14,980 nucleotides of DNA. It comes from an uncultured Gilliamella sp. GTDB taxonomy: Bacteria > Pseudomonadota > Gammaproteobacteria > Enterobacterales > Enterobacteriaceae. The stretch is taken from positions 1-14,980 of the forward strand of contig CALYQY010000057.1 in the NCBI GenBank assembly GCA_945291235.1. Reading direction: 5' to 3'. Below the pieces are notes generated by a model, which saw only the letters and a program-made list of their open reading frames with translations, made no database searches and had not been told where the DNA came from. The position numbers and the translations under genes were made by a program. Position 1 is the stretch's first letter; the number at the start of each line of letters is the position of its first letter. Positions 1 to 8,361 of the stretch are shown piece by piece.

Positions 1-194
1 ATGTTTAAATAAAAAATCCATATAAAATCAAAATCTAATAAAAATCCTTTTTTGGAATATTAACATATGGCTAATAAATAGTCTATTTAAAAACGATAAG
101 TGTTTTTGGGTAAAAAGAGATAAGTTATCGGTTCGGTATAAATGTACTCAATGGGTTAAGCTAAGGTAAATTAAATATCAATCTCAACATAGAC

Positions 195-223
195 TGGCAA
201 AGATAGGGCAAAAGCTTTATACT
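195..223 (+). promoter_or_regulatory. Candidate suhB promoter
   Basis: The hexamer TATACT at 218-223 is a good -10 box. It is preceded at 17-bp spacing by a weak -35-like TGGCAA (195-200). Transcription would start near 230 and leave a leader of about 70 bases before the suhB ATG. The rest of 1-217 is AT-rich and holds no coding region I can support; its only notable element is an 11-bp dyad, GATAA-G-TTATC, at 119-129. The weak -35 makes this tentative. Confidence 0.35.
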
Positions 224-299
224 AGACATAATTTTGTGTATGGCAAAGACCATACTTATTTTTACCCCGTTCTTTAACATCATCAATTGGAAGAAAATT

Positions 300-1103
300 A
301 TGCATCCGATGCTTAATATTGCTATTCGTGCTGCGCGTAAAGCAGGTAATGTTGCCATTAAGGCTTATGAAAACCCGAGTTCAATCGAAATTAACACTAA
401 AGGTGCTAATGATTTTGCAACTAATGCAGATCGAGCGGCTGAAGCTTTGATTATTGAAACAATTAAAAAAGCTTATCCAGATCATACTATTATTGCTGAA
501 GAAAGCGGTCTTGCTAAAGGTAATGATGCCGATACGCAGTGGGTAATCGATCCAATTGATGGTACCACCAATTTTATTAAAAATATTCCCCATTTTGCGG
601 TGTCTATTGCTGCTCGAGTGAAAGGTAAAACCGAAGTGGCGGTTGTCTATAATCCAATGAGTAACGAGCTATTTACTGCGGCACGTGGTAAAGGTGCGCA
701 GCTTAATGGCTACCGAATTCGTGTTAGTAATGCTAAAGATTTAGAAGGAAGTGTACTGGCAACAGCTTTTCCATTTAAAGCAAAGCAATACAGCGATAGC
801 TATTTTGCAGTACTACAAAAATTATTTACCAAATGTGGTGATTTTCGTCGTAGTGGGTCAGCGGCACTAGATTTGGCTTATGTGGCAGCGGGTCGTTTAG
901 ATGGCTTTTTTGAAATCGGTTTAAAACCATGGGATATTGCCGCAGGTGAGTTAATTTTACGTGAAGCTGGTGGCGTTATTACCGATTTTGCCGGCGGAAA
1001 TAACTACATGGTATCGGGCAATATTGTTGCCGGTAATCCACGTGTTGTGAAAGATTTGCTGGTTTCTACCCAAAACGATTGGCCGGAAAACTTACGAGGC
1101 TAA
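300..1103 (+). CDS. suhB: Inositol-1-monophosphatase / Nus-factor SuhB
   Basis: A Mg2+-dependent inositol monophosphatase of 267 residues, the same length as E. coli SuhB. Known roles of the family: it hydrolyses myo-inositol-1-phosphate in the cytosol and, in Enterobacteria, also acts in rRNA antitermination and RNA-processing complexes. Visible signatures: the metal ligand E67 in AEES, the DPIDGTTN motif with D84 and D87, and the second signature PWDIAAGE with D212. The block FRRSGSAALDLAYVAAGRLDG-like at about 182-202 is nearly unchanged from E. coli. The start at 300 is chosen because MHPMLNIA is the E. coli N terminus and GGAAGA lies 5 bases upstream. A longer in-frame reading from TTG at 234 adds 22 residues without a ribosome site or homology. 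The gene stands alone and ends at a strong terminator. Confidence 0.96.
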   Translation: MHPMLNIAIRAARKAGNVAIKAYENPSSIEINTKGANDFATNADRAAEALIIETIKKAYPDHTIIAEESGLAKGNDADTQWVIDPIDGTTNFIKNIPHFAVSIAARVKGKTEVAVVYNPMSNELFTAARGKGAQLNGYRIRVSNAKDLEGSVLATAFPFKAKQYSDSYFAVLQKLFTKCGDFRRSGSAALDLAYVAAGRLDGFFEIGLKPWDIAAGELILREAGGVITDFAGGNNYMVSGNIVAGNPRVVKDLLVSTQNDWPENLRG

Positions 1104-1111
1104 TGCTTATT

Positions 1112-1141
1112 AGAACAGAGTGATAATGCTCTGTTCTTTTT
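1112..1141 (+). terminator. Rho-independent terminator of suhB
   Basis: A perfect 9-bp stem, AGAACAGAG (1112-1120) with CTCTGTTCT (1129-1137), closes an 8-base loop and runs into five T residues. It starts 9 bases after the suhB stop codon. Confidence 0.88.
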
Positions 1142-1205
1142 GGTTGCGGCTGTGTATTTTGCTTTAGCTATAATAAGAAATGCCTACATAGTACCAATCA
1201 ATTAT

Positions 1206-1616
1206 TTATCTTTTTTGTTTGGCTGGCATTGGCTCCATTGAGCAATTAACATTCAATCCTTGATTGTTTAAGCAGTGACTACCCCATTTATACATAGCTT
1301 GCAGTACCGGTTGAATACTTTCACCAAATGCGGTTAAGGAATATTCGACTTTCGGTGGCACAACCGGGAAAACTTTTCGATTAATTAGCTGATGCGATTC
1401 AAGTTCACGTAATTGCGCCGTTAGCATTTTTGGCGTGGCGCAAGGGATTTGTTTGCGCAGTTGCGAAAACCTTAATGTTTTGTTTGTCATCAGTTGCCAT
1501 AAAATCAAAGCTTTATATTTTCCACCAATCATATTTAAGGTTGTTTCGACCGGGCAACAGATAGTTGATTGCGAATGCGGTTCGCGTTCATCGATTTTAG
1601 CTATAGGATTGTTCAC
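1206..1616 (-). CDS. HxlR-family winged-helix transcriptional regulator
   Basis: A 136-residue protein of the HxlR (DUF24/YodB-like) family, which are dimeric winged-helix DNA-binding regulators. The core is typical: CPVETTLNMIGGKYKALIL (from residue 21), the recognition region LRFSQLRKQIP..TPKMLTAQLRELE, and the wing with YSLTAFGESIQPVL. Several family members sense thiol or quinone/aldehyde stress through the cysteine equivalent to C21; here it is doubled as vicinal C20-C21. The start is a GTG at 1616: an in-frame stop lies at 1628-1626 and no ATG lies between. The ribosome site is poor (AAGA about 8 bases upstream). The gene is divergent from copA across a 239-bp gap, so it may regulate itself and/or copA. 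The actual ligand and targets are unknown. Confidence 0.85.
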   Translation of the reverse strand: MNNPIAKIDEREPHSQSTICCPVETTLNMIGGKYKALILWQLMTNKTLRFSQLRKQIPCATPKMLTAQLRELESHQLINRKVFPVVPPKVEYSLTAFGESIQPVLQAMYKWGSHCLNNQGLNVNCSMEPMPAKQKR

Positions 1617-1630
1617 GTTAATGTCTTAAC

Positions 1631-1676
1631 AGTATCTTTTTGGATAGTATATATCAAAAAAGTGCATTCTTGTTAA
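1631..1676 (-). promoter_or_regulatory. Candidate promoter and operator of the HxlR-type regulator
   Basis: On the minus strand TATACT (1651-1646) is a good -10 box. A -35-like TTAACA (1676-1671) lies 19 bp upstream, a long spacing. An imperfect dyad, TATC-N6-GATA (1633-1636 and 1643-1646) with further matching outer bases, overlaps the predicted -10 and start point. HxlR regulators often bind such dyads and repress themselves, so this is a plausible autoregulatory operator. No binding data support it here. Confidence 0.35.
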
Positions 1677-1812
1677 TAATACAATTAGTATTAAAATGGC
1701 TATCAATACAACCTGTAAAAATAAGATCTTTTGGATAAATAAGATATATTTGGTTTTAGATAGATTATTTATATTATAACGATAGCGTCAAATAAAACGG
1801 TTTCTTAGTGAA

Positions 1813-1818
1813 TATAAT
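1813..1818 (+). promoter_or_regulatory. Candidate copA -10 box
   Basis: A perfect TATAAT lies 38 bp upstream of the chosen copA start. No sequence near a TTGACA box is present at 16-19 bp upstream, suggesting activator dependence. I could not find the CCTTCC...GGAAGG-type dyad expected for the MerR-family copper sensor CueR. The stretch GCGTCAAAT at 1785-1793 recurs at 1850-1858, next to the start codon. Confidence 0.4.
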
Positions 1819-1855
1819 AAATCAAAACAACACTAATTATTGAAGGATGCGTCAA

Positions 1856-4045
1856 ATGAAAACAGTTGAATATCAATTTTTTGTTGAAGATATGAGTTGC
1901 GCATCATGCGTCAGTCGAGTTGAAAAAGCACTAAAAAAAATTGATGGTGTAATAGATGCCAGTGTCAATCTTGCCACCGAAAAAGCAAACGTGACTGCCA
2001 ATGCCAATGTTAAATTAGAAACGCTAATGTCGGCGGTGGATAAAGCCGGTTATCATGCGGTGAAAATTACCGATCAACAAACACACGCCAAAGATGAAGA
2101 GAAACAAGCGTCACTTTGGCCGATTGTATTATCGGTTATTTTGGCTATTCCATTTGTTGTACCGATGCTACTTGAGCCGTTTAATATTCATTTGATGATG
2201 CCTGCATGGTTACAACTTGTGCTGGCTTCGATTGTTCAATTTGGTCTGGGGGCTAAATTCTATCGTAGTGCTTTTAAGGCACTAAAAGCATTAACGGGTA
2301 ATATGGATTTATTAGTGGCAATGGGTACCAGTGCAGCTTATGGTTTGTCACTATATCAACTGATTAATGGCGATTATGATCATCTCTATTTTGAATCATC
2401 AGTTGTTATTATTACCCTGATTTTGTTTGGTAAATGGCTCGAGTCAAGAGCAAAACACCAAACAACCCAAGCGATCGAAGCACTTTCCGCCTTAAGGCCT
2501 GAGCTAGCGTTAGTTAAACGAGGCGATCAACAAGTAAGTTTACCGATCAATCAAGTGAAGGTGGATGATATAGTTATTATCAAACCCGGTGAGCGTATTG
2601 CGGTCGACGGTATTGTTATTGAAGGTGCTTCGAGCTGTGATGAATCGATGTTGACCGGGGAAAGTTTACCGGTAAATAAAACGGTTAATAGTACAGTTAC
2701 CGGCGGTACCATTAATGGTGAAGGGTTATTGTTAGTCAAAACCACAGCGGTTGAAGCCGACTCGACCCTGGCAAAAATTATTCAAATGGTTGAATCTGCG
2801 CAAGCTAAAAAAGCGCCAATTCAACGCATTGTTGATCGTATTAGTGCAATCTTTGTACCGGTCATTTTGATTATCGCTTTAATTACCTTATTGGCATGGG
2901 GCGTGATGTATCATGATTGGCAACAAGCATTACTGCATGCTGTTGCCGTATTAGTTATTGCTTGCCCGTGTGCTTTAGGTTTAGCCACGCCAACAGCGAT
3001 CATGGTTGGAACAGGCGTGGCTGCTCGACAAGGCATTTTAATTAAAGATGCTGAAGCCTTAGAAACATTGCACAATATTAATACCGTCGCATTCGATAAA
3101 ACCGGCACATTAACCCTAGGTAAACCTGAACTGGTCGAAATGGATGTAATTGGCACTGAGACGCCCGATCAAATCTTATCGCTTGCGGCATCTATGCAAG
3201 CGGGCAGTGAGCACCCATTAGCTAAAGCTATCTTGTCTAAAGCAAAACAGTACGATTATGCCCAAAATATTACCTCTGTCACCGGATCGGGCGTCATGGC
3301 AACCATTGATAATACCGAATATTATTTAGGTAGTTTACGCTGGATGAAGTCATTAAATGCCTATTTTGTTGATATGGATGATAAAATCAGTGAGCTAACT
3401 GCGAAAGGCTATACCATCTCATTTTTAGCTAAGCAACAATCTGAAAATAGTGTAGCGATACTGGCTTTATTTGGTTTTGCTGATGTGATAAAACCCGAAG
3501 CCAAAAATGCTATTGATGCACTACATCAATTACATGTTAATACCGTTATGCTAACCGGTGATAATCAACAAGCTGCAAATTCGGTAGGTCAGCAGTTAGG
3601 CTTAGATAAAGTTATTGCAGAAGTGTTACCACAGGACAAAGCTAATTATATCTATCAATTACAAAAAGAGAGTCACACTAATACCAATAATCGAGTAGCA
3701 ATGGTGGGCGACGGTATTAATGATGCTCCCGCTTTGGCAGCTGCTGATATTGGTATAGCAATGGGGACGGGGACAGATGTGGCAATGCATGCAGCAAGTA
3801 TTACCTTAATGCGTGGTAATTTGTATCTTATTGCTGATGCGATTGATATTTCCCGCCGAACTTATAATAAGATCAAACAAAACCTGTTTTGGGCGTTTTT
3901 TTATAATTTAATTGGTATTCCATTAGCCGCATTGGGCTTTTTAAATCCAATGATAGCCGGCGCTGCTATGGCATTGAGTAGTGTCAGTGTTGTCACCAAT
4001 GCTTTATTACTTAAACGCTGGAAGGCAAGGGCAGAAACTAAGTAA
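1856..4045 (+). CDS. copA: Copper-exporting P1B-type ATPase CopA
   Basis: An inner-membrane Cu(I)-translocating ATPase of 729 residues that pumps cytosolic copper out at the cost of ATP. Order of domains: one N-terminal heavy-metal-associated domain with MSCASC (13-18); about eight membrane helices (near 88-107, 117-135, 150-170, 182-197, 333-355, 362-383, 678-698, 702-722); actuator TGES (267-270); transmembrane metal site CPC (370-372); phosphorylation site DKTGT (D414); SEHPLA with the HP motif (453-454); TGDN (567-570); and GDGINDAP (618-625). YN (683-684) and M-x-x-SS (705-709) complete the Cu(I)-selectivity signature. It has one metal-binding domain where E. coli CopA has two. The ATG at 1856 is preferred because GAAGGA lies 8 bases upstream; the earlier in-frame ATG at 1847 overlaps that site. 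The gene is divergent from the HxlR-type regulator. Confidence 0.96.
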   Translation: MKTVEYQFFVEDMSCASCVSRVEKALKKIDGVIDASVNLATEKANVTANANVKLETLMSAVDKAGYHAVKITDQQTHAKDEEKQASLWPIVLSVILAIPFVVPMLLEPFNIHLMMPAWLQLVLASIVQFGLGAKFYRSAFKALKALTGNMDLLVAMGTSAAYGLSLYQLINGDYDHLYFESSVVIITLILFGKWLESRAKHQTTQAIEALSALRPELALVKRGDQQVSLPINQVKVDDIVIIKPGERIAVDGIVIEGASSCDESMLTGESLPVNKTVNSTVTGGTINGEGLLLVKTTAVEADSTLAKIIQMVESAQAKKAPIQRIVDRISAIFVPVILIIALITLLAWGVMYHDWQQALLHAVAVLVIACPCALGLATPTAIMVGTGVAARQGILIKDAEALETLHNINTVAFDKTGTLTLGKPELVEMDVIGTETPDQILSLAASMQAGSEHPLAKAILSKAKQYDYAQNITSVTGSGVMATIDNTEYYLGSLRWMKSLNAYFVDMDDKISELTAKGYTISFLAKQQSENSVAILALFGFADVIKPEAKNAIDALHQLHVNTVMLTGDNQQAANSVGQQLGLDKVIAEVLPQDKANYIYQLQKESHTNTNNRVAMVGDGINDAPALAAADIGIAMGTGTDVAMHAASITLMRGNLYLIADAIDISRRTYNKIKQNLFWAFFYNLIGIPLAALGFLNPMIAGAAMALSSVSVVTNALLLKRWKARAETK

Positions 4046-4065
4046 GCGAATGGTTAGTTATAAGT

Positions 4066-4087
4066 TAAGGGGCAATTATGCCCCTTA
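4066..4087. terminator. Hairpin between convergent copA and tilS
   Basis: A perfect 9-bp stem, TAAGGGGCA (4066-4074) with TGCCCCTTA (4079-4087), has a 4-base loop. It starts 20 bases past the copA stop and lies 40 bases from the tilS stop. Neither side carries a clean T-run, so it may act as a weak bidirectional terminator or as an mRNA 3'-end stabiliser. Confidence 0.55.
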
Positions 4088-4127
4088 TTGATTACGTTTC
4101 TGTTTGAGTTGCTTAAAAGCATTTTAT

Positions 4128-5438
4128 TTATTCGGTCACACTAAAATTAATTTGCGATCCTTTGCCTTGCTCAGTGACAAACACGCCAACGGCACAAATA
4201 AGTTGTTCGTTATAGTAAATCAAAGGCGTACGTGTGCGCATCCATGGTGGGATCTGGTGCTCTTGCCATATTTTTTTGATCGCTCTTGACCCTTGCCGAT
4301 TAACTATTTGCAATCGACCTTGCGCATGAAAACGTACGGTAACTGCCTCGTCGGCTTGAGGTAGGCGACAATTTAAATCGTGCTGGTAATGAGATTGTAA
4401 CTGACCGATATTATCCGGTAACACTAAAGGCGAAGTGAGATCCCAATTGATGACTAAGTGTTCAGTATCATCATACAGTGGCAACAGATAAAGTTGATTT
4501 TGATAACGGCGAATTTGTTTGTTATGCAAAACAAATTTTGGATTAGCATCTTCCTTTGCTTCAACGACCGTTTGCCAAATTAATGCCAGCTGTTTTTGAC
4601 TCGGCATCATCACGCCTTGTTGTCGAAACCACATGCGCAAAATCGCATTGCGTTTATATTCTGAATAATTGATTAACGGCGACAAACGTAGCTGACCTTG
4701 CGTTGTCAATAGTTGGTGAAAATCGTTATCTAACAGCTCGTTAATTAACGCTTCTTGTTGTTGGCAAAGTGAAGCACTTCGCGCAACCATTTGGGAAAAC
4801 TGTGGCCAGCGCTGATTGATAAGTGGTAACACCTTTAATCGTAGAAAGTTACGGTCATAATGGTCATCTTGATTGCTTTCATCTTCTATCCAAGTTAATT
4901 GATGCCTGTTGGCGTACGCTTCGATTTGTTGGCGTGAGATCGTCAATAATGGTCTAAGATGCCTGTTGCTTTCAACCGGCATTGCCGATAAACCGGCTGG
5001 CCCGCTGCCCCGTTTTAGCGCTAACAAAAAAGTTTCGCATTGGTCATCAAGATGCTGGGCTGTGCATAGCATCTGATCGCTTTTTAGGTGACGATAAATT
5101 GCTTGATAACGAGCATTTCGAGCTTGCTGTTCAATATTACCCGCCATAGGATCGAGCTGAACTTTTTCAATAATGAGCGGTACTTGCCATATTTGGCACT
5201 GCTGTTGGCAATGCCTTGCCCAGCTATCGGCATTTTGACTTAAGCCATGATGAATATAAATTGCGCTGAGTTGTAAGTCTGGTCGTTGCTGTTGTTTCAA
5301 TTGGGTAAGCGCATGTAATAGCACCGTTGAATCCACGCCACCACTGTAAGCAACCAGTAGCGATTGACGATTTTTGATATGATCTAAAATCGCCTGTTCA
5401 ATGCTTTGATCAATCATCGTTTGGCTTTGATTTTTCAT
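4128..5438 (-). CDS. tilS: tRNA(Ile)-lysidine synthetase TilS
   Basis: An ATP-dependent ligase that attaches lysine to C34 of the CAU-anticodon isoleucine tRNA, switching it from methionine to isoleucine decoding; it is essential in most bacteria. The 436 residues match the long gammaproteobacterial form (E. coli about 432). Visible: the PP-loop SGGVDST (32-38), HHG (63-65), the conserved block HLDDQCETFLLALKRGSG (129-146), DESN (186-189) and RNFLR (196-200). The middle tRNA-binding domain follows, then a C-terminal domain with IPPWMRTRTPLIYY. The first ATG (5438) lacks a clear ribosome site. A second in-frame ATG at codon 8 (5417) is no better, so the longer form is kept. It lies 43 bp behind metC on the same strand and is probably co-transcribed with it. 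Confidence 0.95.
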   Translation of the reverse strand: MKNQSQTMIDQSIEQAILDHIKNRQSLLVAYSGGVDSTVLLHALTQLKQQQRPDLQLSAIYIHHGLSQNADSWARHCQQQCQIWQVPLIIEKVQLDPMAGNIEQQARNARYQAIYRHLKSDQMLCTAQHLDDQCETFLLALKRGSGPAGLSAMPVESNRHLRPLLTISRQQIEAYANRHQLTWIEDESNQDDHYDRNFLRLKVLPLINQRWPQFSQMVARSASLCQQQEALINELLDNDFHQLLTTQGQLRLSPLINYSEYKRNAILRMWFRQQGVMMPSQKQLALIWQTVVEAKEDANPKFVLHNKQIRRYQNQLYLLPLYDDTEHLVINWDLTSPLVLPDNIGQLQSHYQHDLNCRLPQADEAVTVRFHAQGRLQIVNRQGSRAIKKIWQEHQIPPWMRTRTPLIYYNEQLICAVGVFVTEQGKGSQINFSVTE

Positions 5439-5443
5439 TTTTA

Positions 5444-5492
5444 TTTAATCACACTAAGCTTTTAATCATACTAAATTTTGATCATATTAAGC
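5444..5492. repeat. Three imperfect 16-bp tandem repeats between metC and tilS
   Basis: Three related units lie at 5444-5459, 5461-5476 and 5477-5492, with pattern TTTrATCAyAyTAArC and a single extra T between the first two. The last unit includes the metC stop codon. They fill the short metC-tilS gap and may have arisen by slippage; no function is evident. Confidence 0.6.
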
Positions 5493-6699
5493 TTTGTAGG
5501 GCATTTGCTTTATTTTTATTTAACTTAATTCGATCTAAACCGGCGGATAGATCAGCAATTAAATCATCGGGATCTTCAAGCCCAATATGTAACCGAATGA
5601 GCGTTCCGTCAAAGCTGACTCCAGAAACCGGTCGGATTTTGGCTAGCTCTTCGGGTTGATTGGCTAAAATTAATGACTCAAACCCACCCCATGAATAAGC
5701 CATTGAAAAATGGGTTAAATTATCTAAAAAGTCGGAAAGCTGTACATCATTTAAATGGTCGTTTAGCACAAATGAAAATAAACCACTTGCACCGGTAAAG
5801 TCACGGGCAAAAAACTCATGTCCTTTGCAACTTGCTAAGGCAGGGTGATTAACGGTCGCGACTTTAGGATGAGCCGCCAGCCATTTTGCTACTTTTAAGC
5901 CACTTTCATGATGTTGTTTAAGTCTGACTGCTAAAGTGCGTAAACCTCGTGCTGCCATATAAGCGGTATCTGCATCACACATTTGACCCATTAAATAAGA
6001 GCGTTCTCGCAATCTATCCCAGCATCGCTCATTAGCAACAGCAGTGCCGAGCATCGCATCGGAGTGACCAATTAAATATTTAGTGCCTGCTTGAATTGAG
6101 ATATCAATATCATGATCTAACGCTTTAAATAGCACGCCAGCAGCCCAGGTATTATCCATTATAATGACTATTTCCGGATTAATGTTCCTGATTGCTTTCA
6201 CAATAGCGGGCACATCATGGATTTCCATCGTAATTGAGCTTGGCGACTCTAAAAACACCACTTTAGTATTTGGTTTGATGTGGTTTGTGATATAACGGCC
6301 AACTAAAGGTGAAAAGTAATCGGTTTCAACACCTAAATCTTTTAAAATATGATTACAAAACTCTTGAGTCGGTTCGTAACTGGCTTCTGATACCAAAATA
6401 TGGTCGCCGGTTTTTACAAAAGCCAAAATCGCATTGGCAATGGCTGCTGCACCACACGGGTAAAGGTAACATCCTGCACCACCTTCAATTTCAGTCAAGG
6501 CATCTTGCAGCGAGAAATGGGTTAATGTGCCTCGACGTCCATAAAAGAGTGCGCCATTAGTGCGATTTTCGGTCGCTTCTTTTTTGGCTGCAATAGAGTC
6601 AAATACTAACGATGAGGCTCGTTGGATAACCGGATTTACTGCACCTTGAGTATAGCGTTTTTTGCGACCAGCATTGACTAATTTGGTTTGTAATGACAT
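5482..6699 (-). CDS. metC: Cystathionine beta-lyase MetC
   Basis: A PLP-dependent enzyme that splits cystathionine into homocysteine, pyruvate and ammonia, the penultimate step of methionine synthesis by transsulfuration. The 405 residues align by eye with E. coli MetC (395) along the whole length, with about 10 extra residues at the C terminus. Visible: YGRRGT (53-58), [19 protein letters not shown] (77-95), Y108 in the SYEPTQ loop stacking on PLP, D182 in [15 protein letters not shown], and PLP lysine K207 in [20 protein letters not shown]-like [15 protein letters not shown] closes the fold. Start: ATG at 6699 with AAGGA about 7 bases upstream. No clear MetJ-type AGACGTCT boxes were seen upstream. 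It is divergent from the phosphopantetheinyl transferase gene and probably leads the metC-tilS unit. Confidence 0.95.
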   Translation of the reverse strand: MSLQTKLVNAGRKKRYTQGAVNPVIQRASSLVFDSIAAKKEATENRTNGALFYGRRGTLTHFSLQDALTEIEGGAGCYLYPCGAAAIANAILAFVKTGDHILVSEASYEPTQEFCNHILKDLGVETDYFSPLVGRYITNHIKPNTKVVFLESPSSITMEIHDVPAIVKAIRNINPEIVIIMDNTWAAGVLFKALDHDIDISIQAGTKYLIGHSDAMLGTAVANERCWDRLRERSYLMGQMCDADTAYMAARGLRTLAVRLKQHHESGLKVAKWLAAHPKVATVNHPALASCKGHEFFARDFTGASGLFSFVLNDHLNDVQLSDFLDNLTHFSMAYSWGGFESLILANQPEELAKIRPVSGVSFDGTLIRLHIGLEDPDDLIADLSAGLDRIKLNKNKANALQSLI

Positions 6700-6796
6700 G
6701 ACGTATCCTTGCTATCTGATAAATTTTAATAACAATTAGCATAGCATGCTGTTAAAATAGTAAAAAATAATTTTTATCAATACTGGCTTTTCAATC

Positions 6797-7414
6797 ATGC
6801 TAATTGTCCAACTTGCCAATCTCAATAGCGTGGCAATTAACTATTCGTTGTTATCTGAGCAAATTATTAATGATGCTAATAAAATGAATGAGCGACGTAA
6901 AAAACAGTTTTTAGCCTGTCGTTCCATACTAGCCAGTTTGCTCAATCAATATTGTCAGATCGAAACTTTGCCAACAATGATAATTGGCGATAATGCTCGC
7001 CCCTGTTTTTTAGATTCTAATCTGCCGGATTTTAATATTAGCCACAGTCAAGACAGCGTGGCTGTGGCGATTTCATTAACCGGTAAAGTTGGGTTAGATA
7101 TCGAAGTGGCACGTCCACGAAAAAATTATCAGAAGGTAGCAAAAAATTTTTTTGCTGATACCGAATGTCAATGGATGCGCACACAACAAGATGAGCTATC
7201 CGCTTTTTGGCAACTTTGGACGTTAAAAGAGTCGGCCTTAAAGCTCTATGCCAAAGGGGTGTGGCAAATGAAATCGGTAAAAATTGATCTGGCTAACAAG
7301 ATGATTAGTGCACCTTTTGGCGGTCACTTTTATTATCAATATCAGCAGGTGGGTGATATTCATCTTGCGGTCAATTGCGATAAGCCGATTACTCATTTTG
7401 TGTTAAATACGTAA
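6797..7414 (+). CDS. 4'-phosphopantetheinyl transferase (Sfp/AcpT superfamily)
   Basis: A 205-residue enzyme of the Sfp/AcpT type, which moves the phosphopantetheine arm of coenzyme A onto a serine of acyl- or peptidyl-carrier proteins. Visible family motifs: FNISHS (79-84), GLDIE with Mg2+ ligands D101 and E103 (99-103), and WTLKESALKLYAKG with E145 and K149 (141-154). E. coli AcpT is of similar size (195). The start is the first in-frame ATG; the ribosome site is weak (TACTGG about 10 bases upstream). No carrier protein, fatty-acid, aryl-polyene or peptide-synthetase gene lies in the window, so the substrate cannot be named. It could be AcpT-like or an EntD-like enzyme; the length and single-domain form favour AcpT. 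Confidence 0.88.
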   Translation: MLIVQLANLNSVAINYSLLSEQIINDANKMNERRKKQFLACRSILASLLNQYCQIETLPTMIIGDNARPCFLDSNLPDFNISHSQDSVAVAISLTGKVGLDIEVARPRKNYQKVAKNFFADTECQWMRTQQDELSAFWQLWTLKESALKLYAKGVWQMKSVKIDLANKMISAPFGGHFYYQYQQVGDIHLAVNCDKPITHFVLNT

Positions 7415-7486
7415 TTAACTTGATGACTTGCTGGATAAATTCTAACAAATCATCATTAATCAAATGAGTAAACAGGCTGTTAAGCT

Positions 7487-8260
7487 TTAAACAAGATAGA
7501 TATTTTGCAATATTTCTCTGTTTTTTTGGTCGAGATCATACTCTTGCGCTAACCAGTTATCGATAGTGTTATAACGCTCTTTAATAGCCGTAATTGCAGC
7601 GCTTAAATACTCTTTTTTGGTAGCAAAGATCGCTTTTTGCTTTTCAAACTCTTCCGGTGTTAATTGGCTTTTTTGTTGGTTAAGCGTCTGTTCTCGAAAC
7701 GTTTGTAAGCACTGTTCAGTGAGTAAGTAATCTTGCATAACCACCTCTTCACTAACGCCTAAAGCAAATAAAACTAATGCCACACCGATGCCTGTTCTGT
7801 CTTTGCCAACTGCACAATGTTGGACTAACGGTCTACCATTGGCTTTAAATAGTGTTGAAATAAGTGTCTGATAAGCAAGATTATTAAACGGTAAAAGCTG
7901 ATAAAGTTTAAGCATAAACTCATGAGGGGAATATTTTTTTAACACCGTGATATCGTTTTTTAGATCACTGGTTAAACTTGCGGTAATTTCGTTATTTAAT
8001 GGATTGGCCGGTACATTAATATAATGACTATCAGCCCATAAATTATCAGGGTGGCGATCGATTTCATGTTGATCACGATAATCTAAAACATAATGTAACT
8101 TTAATTCGTCAGACAAGAATTTTTTTTCATCCTCTGTGAGGCGAGAAAATTCCCCAGCCCGATATAACATGCCAGAGCGAACTTGCCGCCCATCTTTGGT
8201 TTTAATGCCGCCTAAATCACGAAAATTGATGCCATTTTTAATAGGTATAACCGATGTCAT
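7487..8260 (-). CDS. Tyrosine-phosphatase-family protein (Y_phosphatase3 / PtpB-LipA type)
   Basis: A 257-residue cysteine-dependent phosphatase of the family that includes Mycobacterium PtpB and Listeria LipA, whose members remove phosphate from phosphotyrosine and sometimes from phosphoinositides. Visible: the N-terminal signature NFRDLGG (12-18), RSGMLYRAGEFSRL (28-41), LDYRDQHEI (59-67), and the P-loop HCAVGKDRTG with nucleophile C149 and R155 in CX5R spacing. The helical lid and C-terminal region are lysine- and glutamate-rich. No signal peptide or membrane segment is present, so it should be cytosolic. AGGAA lies 5 bases before the ATG. The physiological substrate is unknown; no tyrosine kinase is in the window. 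It is convergent with the phosphopantetheinyl transferase gene and divergent from pepB. Confidence 0.88.
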   Translation of the reverse strand: MTSVIPIKNGINFRDLGGIKTKDGRQVRSGMLYRAGEFSRLTEDEKKFLSDELKLHYVLDYRDQHEIDRHPDNLWADSHYINVPANPLNNEITASLTSDLKNDITVLKKYSPHEFMLKLYQLLPFNNLAYQTLISTLFKANGRPLVQHCAVGKDRTGIGVALVLFALGVSEEVVMQDYLLTEQCLQTFREQTLNQQKSQLTPEEFEKQKAIFATKKEYLSAAITAIKERYNTIDNWLAQEYDLDQKNREILQNIYLV

Positions 8261-8290
8261 TGCTGTTCCTTATTTATGCTTAACTTCGCT

Positions 8291-8299
8291 TGCTATATT
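8291..8299 (+). promoter_or_regulatory. Candidate extended -10 promoter of pepB
   Basis: TG-C-TATATT matches an extended -10 element (TGnTATAAT) with one mismatch and lies 62 bp before the pepB ATG. The sequence at the -35 position (TATTTA, 8271-8276) is weak, as is common for extended -10 promoters. The 101-bp gap also must hold the promoter of the divergent phosphatase gene. Confidence 0.35.
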
Positions 8300-8361
8300 A
8301 ACATGTTTCTGATTAGAATTAAGCCATTGTTTTTGCTTTATTACTTATCGAGGTGCTTATT

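Noticed and set aside
234..299. In-frame TTG extension of suhB by 22 residues
   Set aside because: No ribosome site precedes it, the extra residues are not in the family, and the ATG at 300 has GGAAGA and the exact E. coli N terminus.
1847..1855. Upstream ATG for copA
   Set aside because: The Shine-Dalgarno sequence GAAGGA overlaps this ATG and is correctly spaced for the ATG at 1856.
4104..4289. A 61-codon plus-strand open frame at the copA/tilS junction
   Set aside because: It lies almost wholly antisense to the conserved TilS C-terminal domain and has no ribosome site.
6700..6796. MetJ operator in the metC upstream region
   Set aside because: No tandem AGACGTCT-like boxes were found; the single TGACGTAT lies at the ribosome site and matches poorly.
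8353..8361. In-frame GTG start for pepB
   Set aside because: It overlaps the GAGG ribosome site that serves the ATG at 8362.
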